Assembly: GCA_001898095.1 (NCBI GenBank)
Contig: MKSH01000256.1
Span: 1 to 19,335, forward strand
Source: Solirubrobacterales bacterium 70-9
Lineage (GTDB): Bacteria > Actinomycetota > Thermoleophilia > Solirubrobacterales > 70-9
DNA length: 19,335 nucleotides
Reading direction: 5' to 3'
Within the stretch, counting starts at the first letter, position 1, and each line of letters begins with the position of its first letter. The notes under the pieces were generated by a model. That model was not told the origin of the DNA. It ran no database searches and was given only the letters and a program-made list of their open reading frames with translations. This document shows, in pieces, positions 1-7,093 of this stretch. Position numbers and translations under genes: made by a program.

Positions 1-909
1 TTCCTGGTCCTCGGGGAAGACGAAGGCTCCCTCCGCGTCGAGCGGCACCCGCGTCCCCAGCCACCCTTTCGGATAGGAGGCGACGACCCGGCCGCCCGCC
101 GTGAGCAGGGCGCTGCGGGTGCCGCGGCCGACGCCGAGGTGCTCGACGAAGCTGGTCAGCAGCCGGTTGTCGCGCTCGTTCATTTCGCGCCGCAGCGTCT
201 CCTCCACCAGCCGCGCGATCGAGGTGACCAGCGGCAGGCTGTGGGGGTGGGAGCTGCGGAAGTCCCCGGAGAGGTCGAGGACGGCTACCGGCTGGCCGGT
301 CTCCGGGTCGCGGATCGGCGCGGCCGAGCAGGTGAGCCCGTGAAGGCGCCGGCTGAAGTGCTCGGCGGAGAAGATCTGCACCGGGTGGCTGAGTTCGAGC
401 GCCGTGCCCACCGCGTTCGTCCCCAGCGCCTTCTCGCTGGCCAGGTGCCCCGGCTCGAAGCCGCCTTCGCCGGCGACCTCGAGCGCCTGCGGGTGCCCGT
501 TCACCCAGAGGAGGACGCCGTCGGCGTCGCTGAGCGCGACCAGGTAGCGCGAGTCCTCGGTGGCCTCGCGCAGCATCCGCTCGACCTCCGGCAGCAGGTG
601 GGAGACCGGATGCCGGCCGAGCGCGCGCCGCGCCGCCTCGGGGTCGAGGACGAGCGGGGCGGGGCCGTCGGGGTCGACGCCGCGGCTGGTGGCGCGCCGC
701 CAGGAGCTGGCGACGACCGGCCGCAGGACCGGCGGGATCGATCCGCGGTCGAGCGCCAGCCGGTGCGCCTTGCGCAGCACCGTCGCCCATTTCATCGGGT
801 CGACCCCCGGCTCGATGCCGACCCAAGGACTGACACCCGTCTTGGCGGTCTGCTCCACGTGGCCGTTTCCCATCCCGGACCGCACGGTACCCACGCCGGT
901 TGGTCTCAT
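1..909 (-). CDS. GAF-domain transcriptional regulator, AcoR-like (3' end missing)
   Basis: The frame is open from 909 to the left edge, giving 303 visible residues without a stop. The N-terminal part has the helical segment typical of actinobacterial GAF/Fis regulators (PPVLRPVVASSWRR, about residues 57-71). A GAF domain follows at about 115-235 and contains the conserved GTNAVGT at 163-169. Family members end in a Fis-type helix-turn-helix, which here would lie beyond the edge. The likely role is a ligand-sensing activator of a catabolic operon. The ATG at 909 is preceded by GGTGA 4 bases upstream; in-frame ATGs also exist at residues 13 and about 39, so the exact start is uncertain. It is divergent from the GntR gene with only 38 bp between them. 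The family call is firm; the effector and target are unknown. Confidence 0.85.
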   Translation of the reverse strand, partial: MRPTGVGTVRSGMGNGHVEQTAKTGVSPWVGIEPGVDPMKWATVLRKAHRLALDRGSIPPVLRPVVASSWRRATSRGVDPDGPAPLVLDPEAARRALGRHPVSHLLPEVERMLREATEDSRYLVALSDADGVLLWVNGHPQALEVAGEGGFEPGHLASEKALGTNAVGTALELSHPVQIFSAEHFSRRLHGLTCSAAPIRDPETGQPVAVLDLSGDFRSSHPHSLPLVTSIARLVEETLRREMNERDNRLLTSFVEHLGVGRGTRSALLTAGGRVVASYPKGWLGTRVPLDAEGAFVFPEDQE

Positions 910-956
910 GAGTTCACCAGACCTTCCGATGCTACCAAAAACACATAATGATTAGG
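910..956. promoter_or_regulatory. Divergent promoter region with AT-rich element, copy A
   Basis: This is the short gap between the GAF regulator and the GntR gene plus the first GntR codons. ATAATGATTA at 945-954 is strikingly AT-rich for this window and shares the core TAATNRTT, on one strand or the other, with elements at 5366-5377 and 17690-17705. It overlaps the GntR start codon at 948-950. Read on the minus strand it gives CATTAT about 36 bases before the GAF gene start, a possible -10 box. An outer inverted repeat TGGT-N11-ACCA lies at about 903-921. Seen: the motif. Inferred: an operator or promoter. Confidence 0.4.
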
Positions 957-1694
957 CGAGAAGCTGCCGACAACGGGCGCTCGCGGCGGGCCGGGGCCGA
1001 AGTTCCGCGCCTCTACGCGGCGGAGGAGCTGGCGCTGCGGATCGAGCGTCAGATCGTCGCCGACCGCCTGGGACCGGGCTCGCGGCTGGGCACGAAGGCG
1101 GAGATCCGCGACCGCTACGAGTTCGCCGGCGGCACGGTGAACGAGGCGGTGATCCTGCTCGAGACGCGGGGGATGGTGGAGGCACGGCCCGGCCCCGGCG
1201 GCGGCCTCTTCGTCGCCGCGCCCGCGCCCCGCACCCGGCTCGACCTGCTGTTGCGCGAGCTGCTCGTCGCCGCGCCCGCGGCCGCCGACTGCCGCGAGCT
1301 GCGCGGCGCCCTGGAGCCCGCGATCTGCGCCGATGCCGCGCGCCGCTGCGACGCGGCCGAGGCGGCCGAGCTGCGCGCGATCGTCGCGACGACCGGGAGG
1401 GAGGGCGCCGACGGCGCGCCCGGCGCTGCCGCCGACGGCAGCGAAGGTCCCAGCCCGGCGGCCCTGCGCCTACACCGCCGGATCGCCGCGATGGCCACCA
1501 ATCGGCTGCTGCGGATCGTCTATCTGGCGACGCTGAACCTGCTCGAGGAAGCCGGGTACGGGGAGGATCCGTGTGGGCTCGACCGGGCCGAAGCCGCGGC
1601 GGTCCACGAGGAGCTGGTCGAGGCTCTGATCGACGGCCGGCGGGAGCGCCTGGCGCGCGCGATCGCCCGCCACGAGGACCGATCGCGTACCTAG
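948..1694 (+). CDS. GntR-family (FadR/FCD subfamily) transcriptional regulator
   Basis: The 248-residue protein has a winged helix-turn-helix at about residues 23-90 (LYAAEELALRIERQIV, then the recognition-helix part GGTVNEAVILLETRGMVEA and the wing GPGGGLFV). An all-helical FCD-type effector domain follows at about 100-245, with candidate metal/ligand His residues H176 and H220. FCD regulators usually repress catabolic operons and are released by a carboxylate ligand or CoA ester. A low-complexity insert at about 148-168 (Gly/Ala/Asp-rich) sits in the middle of the effector domain. No convincing Shine-Dalgarno precedes the ATG, which itself lies within the AT-rich element, so the message could be leaderless or the true start could lie further in. 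It is divergent from the GAF regulator and may control it and itself. Confidence 0.85.
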   Translation: MIRREAADNGRSRRAGAEVPRLYAAEELALRIERQIVADRLGPGSRLGTKAEIRDRYEFAGGTVNEAVILLETRGMVEARPGPGGGLFVAAPAPRTRLDLLLRELLVAAPAAADCRELRGALEPAICADAARRCDAAEAAELRAIVATTGREGADGAPGAAADGSEGPSPAALRLHRRIAAMATNRLLRIVYLATLNLLEEAGYGEDPCGLDRAEAAAVHEELVEALIDGRRERLARAIARHEDRSRT

Positions 1695-1700
1695 GACGGC

Positions 1701-1713
1701 GGCGCCCGGCGCC
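1701..1713. terminator. Weak GC hairpin between convergent genes
   Basis: GGCGC (1701-1705) and GCGCC (1709-1713) can form a 5-bp stem with a 3-base loop, flanked by CTAGG (1691-1695) and CCTAG (1713-1717), which contain the two facing stop codons. It lies in the 19-bp gap between the convergent GntR and secreted-protein genes. There is no T-tract on either side, so a terminator function is only a guess from position. Confidence 0.22.
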
Positions 1714-2505
1714 CTAGAAGTGCGTCTTGGGGTGGAACGTCAACTCGTATTTGGTCGAGAGTTCGAGCTTCAGCGGCGCTTTGCCGGGCCAGGTGGAGGG
1801 GAATTCGCAGCGGAACTTGTGGTTCGCGGTGGCGGTGAAGACCTTGCCCCGGGTGAATTCGGAGGTGGGGACGTCGATGGGTATCTCCGGCAGGGCGGTC
1901 TCGTCGAGGTAGCTTTTCGGGTTCTTAGACGTGCAGGGTTCTTCCGCGTCGACGCCCATCAGCGACTCGAAGGGTCCCGGGCAGATTTCGGGATAGATGT
2001 TCAGGTGGCCTTGGAGGACGAGCTCGCCCTTCGCCCAGTCGAGGGACGGGTGCAGCTCGCCCTTTTCGGTCCCGCAGCCGCTGTCGTCGGAGATCGCCGG
2101 AAGGGGTGCCGGATCGTCGTCGCGCGAGCCGCAGGGCATCCCGTACGTGACCGAGAAGTTGCCGTGCTTGGTGAAGGTCGCCGCGGCCCGGAAGCCGTCG
2201 GTGGCGAAGGAGGAGAAGCGGAGCTTGCCGCCCATCAGCGAGGTCTCGGCGTAGATCGGCATCTTCTTCGTCGTCGCGAAGGTCATCGAGTCCGAGCCGA
2301 AGCCTTCAGCTTTGGCGCTCGCCGACCCGTAGTAGGAGGTGCATTCTTCGGGCTTTTCGGCGGCGAAGCTCCACTTGATCGTCTGCTTGCCCTGGAGCGC
2401 GATGTCCCAGTAGAAGTGGTGGAGGACGGTCGCCCCGGCGCTCGCGGCACCGAAGGTCAGCAGGGACAGGGCAGCGATGAGGAAGACCGAGAGTTGGCGG
2501 CGCAT
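1714..2505 (-). CDS. Secreted protein of unknown function with six cysteines
   Basis: The protein has 263 residues. The N-terminus is a classical signal peptide: MRRQ, a hydrophobic core (about residues 5-20) and an AxA-type cleavage site around ASAGA (21-25). The mature part has no transmembrane segment and carries six cysteines (55, 125, 144, 175, 191, 233), compatible with three disulfides outside the cell. The composition is richer in Lys, Thr and Phe than neighbouring proteins, and the C-terminal 45 residues alternate in a beta-rich way (KLELSTKYELTFH). No enzymatic motif was recognised and no family can be named. It follows the LuxR gene by 24 bp on the same strand and could be cotranscribed. 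The ATG at 2505 has no good Shine-Dalgarno and is directly preceded by a 17-bp palindrome. Confidence 0.75.
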   Translation of the reverse strand: MRRQLSVFLIAALSLLTFGAASAGATVLHHFYWDIALQGKQTIKWSFAAEKPEECTSYYGSASAKAEGFGSDSMTFATTKKMPIYAETSLMGGKLRFSSFATDGFRAAATFTKHGNFSVTYGMPCGSRDDDPAPLPAISDDSGCGTEKGELHPSLDWAKGELVLQGHLNIYPEICPGPFESLMGVDAEEPCTSKNPKSYLDETALPEIPIDVPTSEFTRGKVFTATANHKFRCEFPSTWPGKAPLKLELSTKYELTFHPKTHF

Positions 2506-2522
2506 CGGGCCAGCCTGGCCCG
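2506..2522. repeat. 17-bp perfect palindrome abutting a start codon
   Basis: CGGGCCAG (2506-2513) and CTGGCCCG (2515-2522) are perfect inverted copies around a single C, followed by GGATCC. The palindrome ends one base from the ATG of the secreted-protein gene and lies between it and the LuxR stop. As RNA it could fold with a 3-base loop and cover the ribosome landing site; as DNA it could be an operator. It could also be chance in GC-rich sequence. Confidence 0.4.
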
Positions 2523-2529
2523 GATCCGC

Positions 2530-5325
2530 TCACTCCGCATCGGGGAAACCACTGGTCTTCGCCCCGGCCGGGAAGCGAGCGGCGAGCTCGGCCCGCGAGC
2601 GCACCCCGACTTTGCGGTAGATGTGGTGCAGGTGGTGCTCGACCGTGCGCGGCGAGAGGAAGAGCGAGGCGGCGACCTTGGCGTTGGTGGCGCCGCCGAC
2701 GACCAGGGCGAAGACTTCTTGCTCGCGGGGGGTCAGATCGGCGGGAGGACCGCCGTTGCCCGCGACCGTCGAGAGCGGGTCCCGGTGCCCGCTCGCCCGC
2801 AGCTCGGCCGCCGCCCGGTCGGCCCAGCGCACCGCCCCCTGGGCGCGGAACGCCGACTCGGCCGCGGCCAGCAGCGGCCGCGCGTCGACCCGCCGCCGCG
2901 CCCGCCGCAGCCGTTCGCCGAAGATCAGCTTCGTCCGCGCCTCCTCGAAGGCGAAGTCGACCCGCTCGTGCGCCGCCATCGCCGTCGCCAGCAGCGCGTC
3001 GATCTCCTCGTCCCCGCCGAGCAGCGCCGCGTAGCGCGCGGTCGCCGCCGCGGCCCAGGCGCCTTCGGTCGCCGCCGCCCCGGCGCGCAGTTCGTCCAGC
3101 GAGCGCTCGGCGTCGGCCAGGCGGCCCGCCCTTATATAGACCTCGGTCAGGTCGCTCTCGTTGAACATGTAGCCGGGATCGCCCGTCCCGTAGCGCAGCC
3201 GGGACTCGCGGCCACGCTCCAGGTGCAGGGTCGCCGCTTCGAGGTCCCCGGCCCCGAGCGCCAGCATCCCCATCGCCTGCTCGGCCACCGCCCGGTGCGA
3301 GTAGATCCCGAGCCGCTCGCAGATCGCCCGGCCGCGTTCGGCGTTCGTGATGCAGGCCTCGTCTTCGGCGAGGTAGGCGGCGACGAAGGCGCGGGTGTTC
3401 GAGGTCAGCGCCCGCAGGAAGGGCCCGATCGCCTCCTCGCCGAGCGCCAGCGCCTCCTCCGCCAGCGCGCGGGCGCCGAGGAAGTCCCCGCGCCGGGTGT
3501 GCACGCTGGCGAGGGCGACCAGGGGGAAGGCGAGCGGGGTGACCGCGCCGCGGTCGCGCAGCGTCTGCACGACCGGGGCGATCAGGCCGGTGGCGGCGTC
3601 CTGCTCCTCGGTCCAATGCAGGGCCATGGCGGACAGGGCGATCACCTGGTGAGCCGGCCCGGTGGGGTCGAGGGCGCGGATCTCCTCGAGCCGCCCGAGG
3701 AGCACCTCGCGGGCGACCTTGTGTTCGCCGGCCACCGCGTGGGCCGAGGTCTCGAGGACGGCCGGGACCAGGTCCGCTCCCGGGGCCGCGAGCCCGCTCG
3801 CGCGGGCGGAGATGCGGACGATCTCGTCGACCGGGCCGGAGCCCATCAGGGCGATCGCCGCCTGGGTGAGGAGCCCTGACGCGCGGCCAGGATCCGCGGC
3901 GGCGATCCGCTCACCCTCGGCCTCCAGCAGCGCCTGTCCCTCGGCCGGGCGCCCGGCCTGGGCGGTCGCCACCCCGACCAGCAGCTGGGTGTCGGCGCGG
4001 GCGGCGGCGTCGGCGGGCGGGGGAAGTTCGGTCGCGAGCGCGAGGGCGCTCTGCGGATGGCCGACGATCAGGGCGAGGTGGCCCGCCGACAAGGTCCGGG
4101 CGCGGGCCCTTTCGGGGTCCGGCGTGAGCGCCGCCGCCCGCTGCAGGGCCTGCAGGCCGGTGCCGGGGGCGCCGCGGGCCACCGCGTCGAAGGCCGAGCG
4201 CTCGAGCTCCGCCGCGAGCTCCTCGTCGGGCTCCTCGGCGGCGACCGCGAGGTGCCAGGCGCGCTCGGGGGCGGGGAGCGCGGCGGCCAGCCGCCGGTGC
4301 GCGGCGCGCCGTTCGCTCGGGCGGGCGGCGTGGTAGACGGCCGCGCGCGCCTCCGGGTGGCCGAAGCGCACCGTCCGCTCCTCGATCACGACCAGCCCGT
4401 CGTCCTCGGCGGGCCCGAGGGCGTCGAGCCCGGCATTGCCGGTGCCGAGCGGCCCGGGCGCCTCGTCGCCAGCCGCGGACCGCGACCGGTCGAGTCCGTC
4501 GATCGCGGCGGCGATCGGGCCGCGGGCGCCATCGCTGCTCGCCGCCGCCAGGAGGAGCGCCACCCGGGTCGCCTCGGGGAGGCGCTTCAGGCGGTTCGCG
4601 TAGTTGTCGGTGAGGCGCGGGCCGGCGGGGGGCAGGTCGGGGAGCGCGGCCCCGCCGGAGCGCTGCGCCGCGGTCAGCTCGGTCGGGCCCTCGAGCAGGG
4701 CGAGCGGGTTGCCGCCGACCGCCTCGACCAGCGTCTCGGCGACCGCGGGCGCGAGGCCCCCGCGGCGGGCCAGCGCCAGCGCCGCCGGCCGGTCGAGCTC
4801 CTCCAGCATCATCGTCGGCAGCTCCGGCCAGTCCTCCAGCGGCCGGCCGCGCAGGGCGTGGACGACGAGGACCGTCGCCCCGAGGCGCTCGGCGCGGCGG
4901 GCGACGAAGGCGATCGCCTCGCGCGAGGAGGCGTCCAGCCACTGCACGTCGTCGACGGCGATCACGAGCGGGGCCAGCGCCGCGACCAGGTCGGCGAAGG
5001 CGTGCAGGACCGTGCCCCGATCGGGCCCCGCCGGCTCGGCCAGCGAGAGCGCCGCCCGCAGCGCCCGGCGCTGGGCGGGCGGCAGCGCGTCGACCTCGCC
5101 GAGCACCGGCTCCAACAGTCCCCGCAGCCCGGCGAAGGGGAGCGCGATCTCGGTCTGCACGCCGGTGACGGTGAGAAGGGGATCGGCATCGGCGACCGCC
5201 GCCGCCAAGAGGGCGCTCTTGCCGACCCCCGGCCGACCGGCGATCACCAGCGTCCCGCCGTCGCCGGCGACGAAGTCGCGCAGCCGCCGCAGCTCAGGGT
5301 CGCGCCCGATCAGCTCCATGTACAC
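2530..5325 (-). CDS. Large ATP-binding LuxR-family (LAL/MalT-like) regulator
   Basis: The 931-residue protein has the LAL layout. An N-terminal STAND-type ATPase has Walker A GRPGVGKS (30-37) and Walker B LVIAVDDVQWLD (120-131). A long Ala/Leu/Glu-rich middle made of TPR-like helical repeats spans about 350-830. A C-terminal LuxR/GerE helix-turn-helix lies at 864-917 (LTPREQEVFALVVGGATNAK, then SPRTVEHHLHHIYRKVGV). The length of about 900 is usual for the family. LAL proteins are ATP- and ligand-gated activators; the signal here is unknown. The first start is GTG at 5325; an ATG two codons in (5319) starts MELIGRD and is equally possible. Neither has a clear Shine-Dalgarno. It is divergent from the cupin operon at 5386, a natural target. 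Confidence 0.92.
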   Translation of the reverse strand: MYMELIGRDPELRRLRDFVAGDGGTLVIAGRPGVGKSALLAAAVADADPLLTVTGVQTEIALPFAGLRGLLEPVLGEVDALPPAQRRALRAALSLAEPAGPDRGTVLHAFADLVAALAPLVIAVDDVQWLDASSREAIAFVARRAERLGATVLVVHALRGRPLEDWPELPTMMLEELDRPAALALARRGGLAPAVAETLVEAVGGNPLALLEGPTELTAAQRSGGAALPDLPPAGPRLTDNYANRLKRLPEATRVALLLAAASSDGARGPIAAAIDGLDRSRSAAGDEAPGPLGTGNAGLDALGPAEDDGLVVIEERTVRFGHPEARAAVYHAARPSERRAAHRRLAAALPAPERAWHLAVAAEEPDEELAAELERSAFDAVARGAPGTGLQALQRAAALTPDPERARARTLSAGHLALIVGHPQSALALATELPPPADAAARADTQLLVGVATAQAGRPAEGQALLEAEGERIAAADPGRASGLLTQAAIALMGSGPVDEIVRISARASGLAAPGADLVPAVLETSAHAVAGEHKVAREVLLGRLEEIRALDPTGPAHQVIALSAMALHWTEEQDAATGLIAPVVQTLRDRGAVTPLAFPLVALASVHTRRGDFLGARALAEEALALGEEAIGPFLRALTSNTRAFVAAYLAEDEACITNAERGRAICERLGIYSHRAVAEQAMGMLALGAGDLEAATLHLERGRESRLRYGTGDPGYMFNESDLTEVYIRAGRLADAERSLDELRAGAAATEGAWAAAATARYAALLGGDEEIDALLATAMAAHERVDFAFEEARTKLIFGERLRRARRRVDARPLLAAAESAFRAQGAVRWADRAAAELRASGHRDPLSTVAGNGGPPADLTPREQEVFALVVGGATNAKVAASLFLSPRTVEHHLHHIYRKVGVRSRAELAARFPAGAKTSGFPDAE

Positions 5326-5385
5326 GGAACGGTAGTTGCCCGGGCGCCGCTTGCTAATTGAGCGGAATGATTATAGGTTTATGGC
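5326..5385. promoter_or_regulatory. Divergent promoter region with AT-rich element, copy B
   Basis: The 60-bp gap between the LuxR gene and the cupin operon contains AATGATTATAGG (5366-5377). Aligned with the element at 17690-17705 it is identical at 10 of 11 core positions (AATGRTTATAG). The reverse strand reads CCTATAATCATT, whose TATAAT is a consensus -10 box about 45 bases before the LuxR start. No matching -35 was found. It may be an operator that overlaps a promoter. Confidence 0.45.
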
Positions 5386-5793
5386 ATGGCGATCATCAGC
5401 GACGCCCACGAGGGGCTGGCGAAGCTGGTCGGGGTGCACGGGGGCGCGGGCGCCCTCGGTTGGAAGCGCCTGGGGACCGGCAACATGATGTCCAGCGCGG
5501 TCGATTCCTATGAGATCGCGGAGATGCCGCCGGGCACCCGTGCCGGCCGCCACGTCCACTCGCGCACCGAGGAGCTCTTCTTCGTCCTCTCCGGCCGCGC
5601 GGTGATCGGGCTCGGCGACGAGAAGGTCGAGGTCGGGCCGGGGGACGCGATCCTGACCGGCTTCCACGGGGTCCAGTCGGTCGACGCGATCGGCGACGAG
5701 CCCTACCGGATGCTGGTGATCGAGGCGCTGCCCCCCGAGATCGAGGCCGGCCTGCCGGAGCACCGCCCCTCCGAGGAAGAGGCGGTCGCGTGA
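5386..5793 (+). CDS. Small single-domain cupin protein
   Basis: The 135-residue protein has one cupin barrel. Motif 1 is RHVHSRTEELFFVLSGRAVIG, with candidate metal ligands H56, H58 and E62/E63. Motif 2 is GPGDAILTGFHGVQ, with H94. All four usual ligands are present, so it probably binds a divalent metal. Single cupins near aromatic catabolic genes serve as dioxygenases, isomerases, cyclases or sensors; the sequence does not decide. The ATG at 5386 was chosen over an out-of-frame ATG at 5381; no strong Shine-Dalgarno is visible. It is first in a four-gene operon, and its stop overlaps the next start (GTGA, 5790-5793), so translation is likely coupled. Confidence 0.85.
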   Translation: MAIISDAHEGLAKLVGVHGGAGALGWKRLGTGNMMSSAVDSYEIAEMPPGTRAGRHVHSRTEELFFVLSGRAVIGLGDEKVEVGPGDAILTGFHGVQSVDAIGDEPYRMLVIEALPPEIEAGLPEHRPSEEEAVA

Positions 5794-6116
5794 GCGGGCC
5801 GCAGTACCACGTCGCCCACCTCGCCGAGCAGGGCACCGCGGTCGCCGCCGCCGACCTCACCCGCGTCTTCGCCGCCTCCTGGGAGCAGGTCTCCCACCTC
5901 CGGCTCGGCCCGGGCGAGGCGCTCCGCCGCACCCTCGACAGCTCCGAGGCGATGGTCTTCATCCTCGGCGGCGCCGGCACCGCGCGGCTCGGCGAGCTCG
6001 AGCAGCCGCTGCGCGAGGGCATCTCGCTGACCCTCTTCCAAGGCGAGCCCCTCGACCTCGAGGTGGCCGCCGACCAAGGCCTCGACTTGTTCCTGGCCGA
6101 GATCAACGTCGACTAG
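5790..6116 (+). CDS. Degenerate cupin-like protein lacking metal-binding histidines
   Basis: The 108-residue protein begins at a GTG that overlaps the stop of the preceding cupin. The region HLRLGPGEALRRTLDSSEAM, then VFILGGAGTARLGE (about residues 36-69), follows the cupin motif-1 pattern, but RRT stands where HxH is expected; only the Glu (E53) is kept. Motif 2 also lacks a clear His. It is therefore probably not a metalloenzyme. It may be a non-catalytic partner of the upstream cupin, a ligand-binding or structural subunit, or a metal-free cyclase. Tight coupling to the first gene supports a heteromer, but that is inference. Confidence 0.7.
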   Translation: MSGPQYHVAHLAEQGTAVAAADLTRVFAASWEQVSHLRLGPGEALRRTLDSSEAMVFILGGAGTARLGELEQPLREGISLTLFQGEPLDLEVAADQGLDLFLAEINVD

Positions 6117-6128
6117 GGAGTCACATAT

Positions 6129-6629
6129 ATGAGCGATTCACTCGAGGCACGAGTACGGGAGCTGGAGGACCGGAGCCAGATCAGCGAATGCGTGATCCGT
6201 TATGCGATGGCGCTCGACAACTGCGACTGGGACCTCTTCAAGGACACCATCGCCGACCCGATCTACATCGACTTCAGCGACTGGTCGGGGATGGAGGCGC
6301 GCTCCTGGGGCCGCGACGAGTGGGCCGGGTTCGCCCGCGACGTGCTCACCGGCTTCGACCAGCGCCAGCACCTCAGCCCCAACCACGTGATCGCCTTCCA
6401 CGGCGACGACCGGGCCACCTGCACCTCCTACATGTACGCACAGCACCTGCTGCGCGGCGCGCCGGGCGGTGACTTCTTCCTCATGCGCGGCAGCTACACC
6501 AACGAGCTGCAGCGCAAGCCCGGCGGGTGGGAGATCAACTCGATGACCCAGCACTTCAGCTGGGGCGAGGGCAACGAGGACATCTTCGAGACCTCCCAAG
6601 AACGGTTCAAGGAAAGGAGCGCCGCATGA
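6129..6629 (+). CDS. NTF2-fold SnoaL/LinA-like protein
   Basis: The protein has 166 residues, normal for SnoaL-like/NTF2 enzymes. The N-terminal helices RSQISECVIRYAMALDNCDW match the family. GSYTNELQRKPGGWEI (121-136) resembles the corresponding strand of gamma-HCH dehydrochlorinase LinA (GTYTNEYERRDGVWKF in memory of that sequence). The LinA catalytic pair Asp25/His73 appears to be matched by D30 and H86 (ALD and HLSPNH), so an active dehydratase, dehydrohalogenase or isomerase is possible. SnoaL_4 proteins often accompany aromatic degradation genes without known role. GGGAG lies about 9 bases before the ATG. The stop overlaps the next start by 4 bases. Confidence 0.85.
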   Translation: MSDSLEARVRELEDRSQISECVIRYAMALDNCDWDLFKDTIADPIYIDFSDWSGMEARSWGRDEWAGFARDVLTGFDQRQHLSPNHVIAFHGDDRATCTSYMYAQHLLRGAPGGDFFLMRGSYTNELQRKPGGWEINSMTQHFSWGEGNEDIFETSQERFKERSAA

Positions 6630-7093
6630 TCTCCGTCTCATACTCCGTCCCGGTCAACCCCGAGGGCACCGAGGTCCGGCTCGGCCGCGCCGACGTCTGG
6701 AAAGGCCTCGAGAAGAAGGCCCACAACGCCCTCCCGTACGTCCCCTCGATGACCCACTGCGAGGTCACCGACAGCGGCGACAACTGGCTGCAGCGGGAGA
6801 TCGAATTCCGCGGCCAGCGGCTCGGCGAGCGGATCACCTTCGAACCGCAGGAGACGGTCCGCTTCGACCGCACCTCCGGCGCCGTGCTGGGGACGATCCT
6901 GAACGAGATCCTCGAGGACGACGACGGCGAGCTCTCGCTGCGCTTCAGCTTCGACCTCGAGCTGGAAGGGGTCGAGCCCGGCTCGGCCGAGGAGACCGAC
7001 TACGAAGAGACGATGAAGGGCGATTACGAGAAAGCCGTCGAATCGACGCTGGCGGCGATCCGTCGCTGGGTCGCCGAGGGTCAGCCCGCGTAG
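6626..7093 (+). CDS. AtaL-like SRPBCC (DUF1857) protein
   Basis: The 155-residue protein starts with SVSYSVPVNPEGTEVRLGRA and DVWKGLEKKAHNALPYVPSM, the signature opening of the AtaL-like SRPBCC family (named after a fungal acetylaranotin-cluster protein). REIEFRGQRLGERITF and VLGTILNE follow in the expected order. SRPBCC proteins bind hydrophobic ligands in a deep pocket, and some are cyclases; the AtaL group has no settled reaction. The ATG at 6626 has an excellent GGAAAGGAG 6 bases upstream and overlaps the preceding stop (ATGA). A longer frame from 6527 is open but lacks this signal and would overlap 100 bases of the previous gene. The end overlaps the convergent IclR gene by 13 bp. Confidence 0.85.
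   Translation: MISVSYSVPVNPEGTEVRLGRADVWKGLEKKAHNALPYVPSMTHCEVTDSGDNWLQREIEFRGQRLGERITFEPQETVRFDRTSGAVLGTILNEILEDDDGELSLRFSFDLELEGVEPGSAEETDYEETMKGDYEKAVESTLAAIRRWVAEGQPA

Noticed and set aside
1720..3879. A 719-codon open frame on the plus strand opposite the secreted-protein and LuxR genes
   Set aside because: It is antisense to two well-supported genes, has Arg/Gly/Val-rich composition without any domain, and is expected where GC-rich third codon positions keep the opposite strand free of stops.
5381..5383. ATG five bases before the chosen cupin start
   Set aside because: It is out of frame with the cupin motif and quickly reaches a stop (ATG GCA TGG CGA TCA TCA GCG frame gives no cupin).
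5386..7093. A polyketide biosynthesis cluster, suggested by SnoaL-, AtaL-, ABM- and cupin-type proteins
   Set aside because: No ketosynthase, acyl carrier protein or acyltransferase is present, and the flanking genes are catabolic ring-cleavage enzymes.
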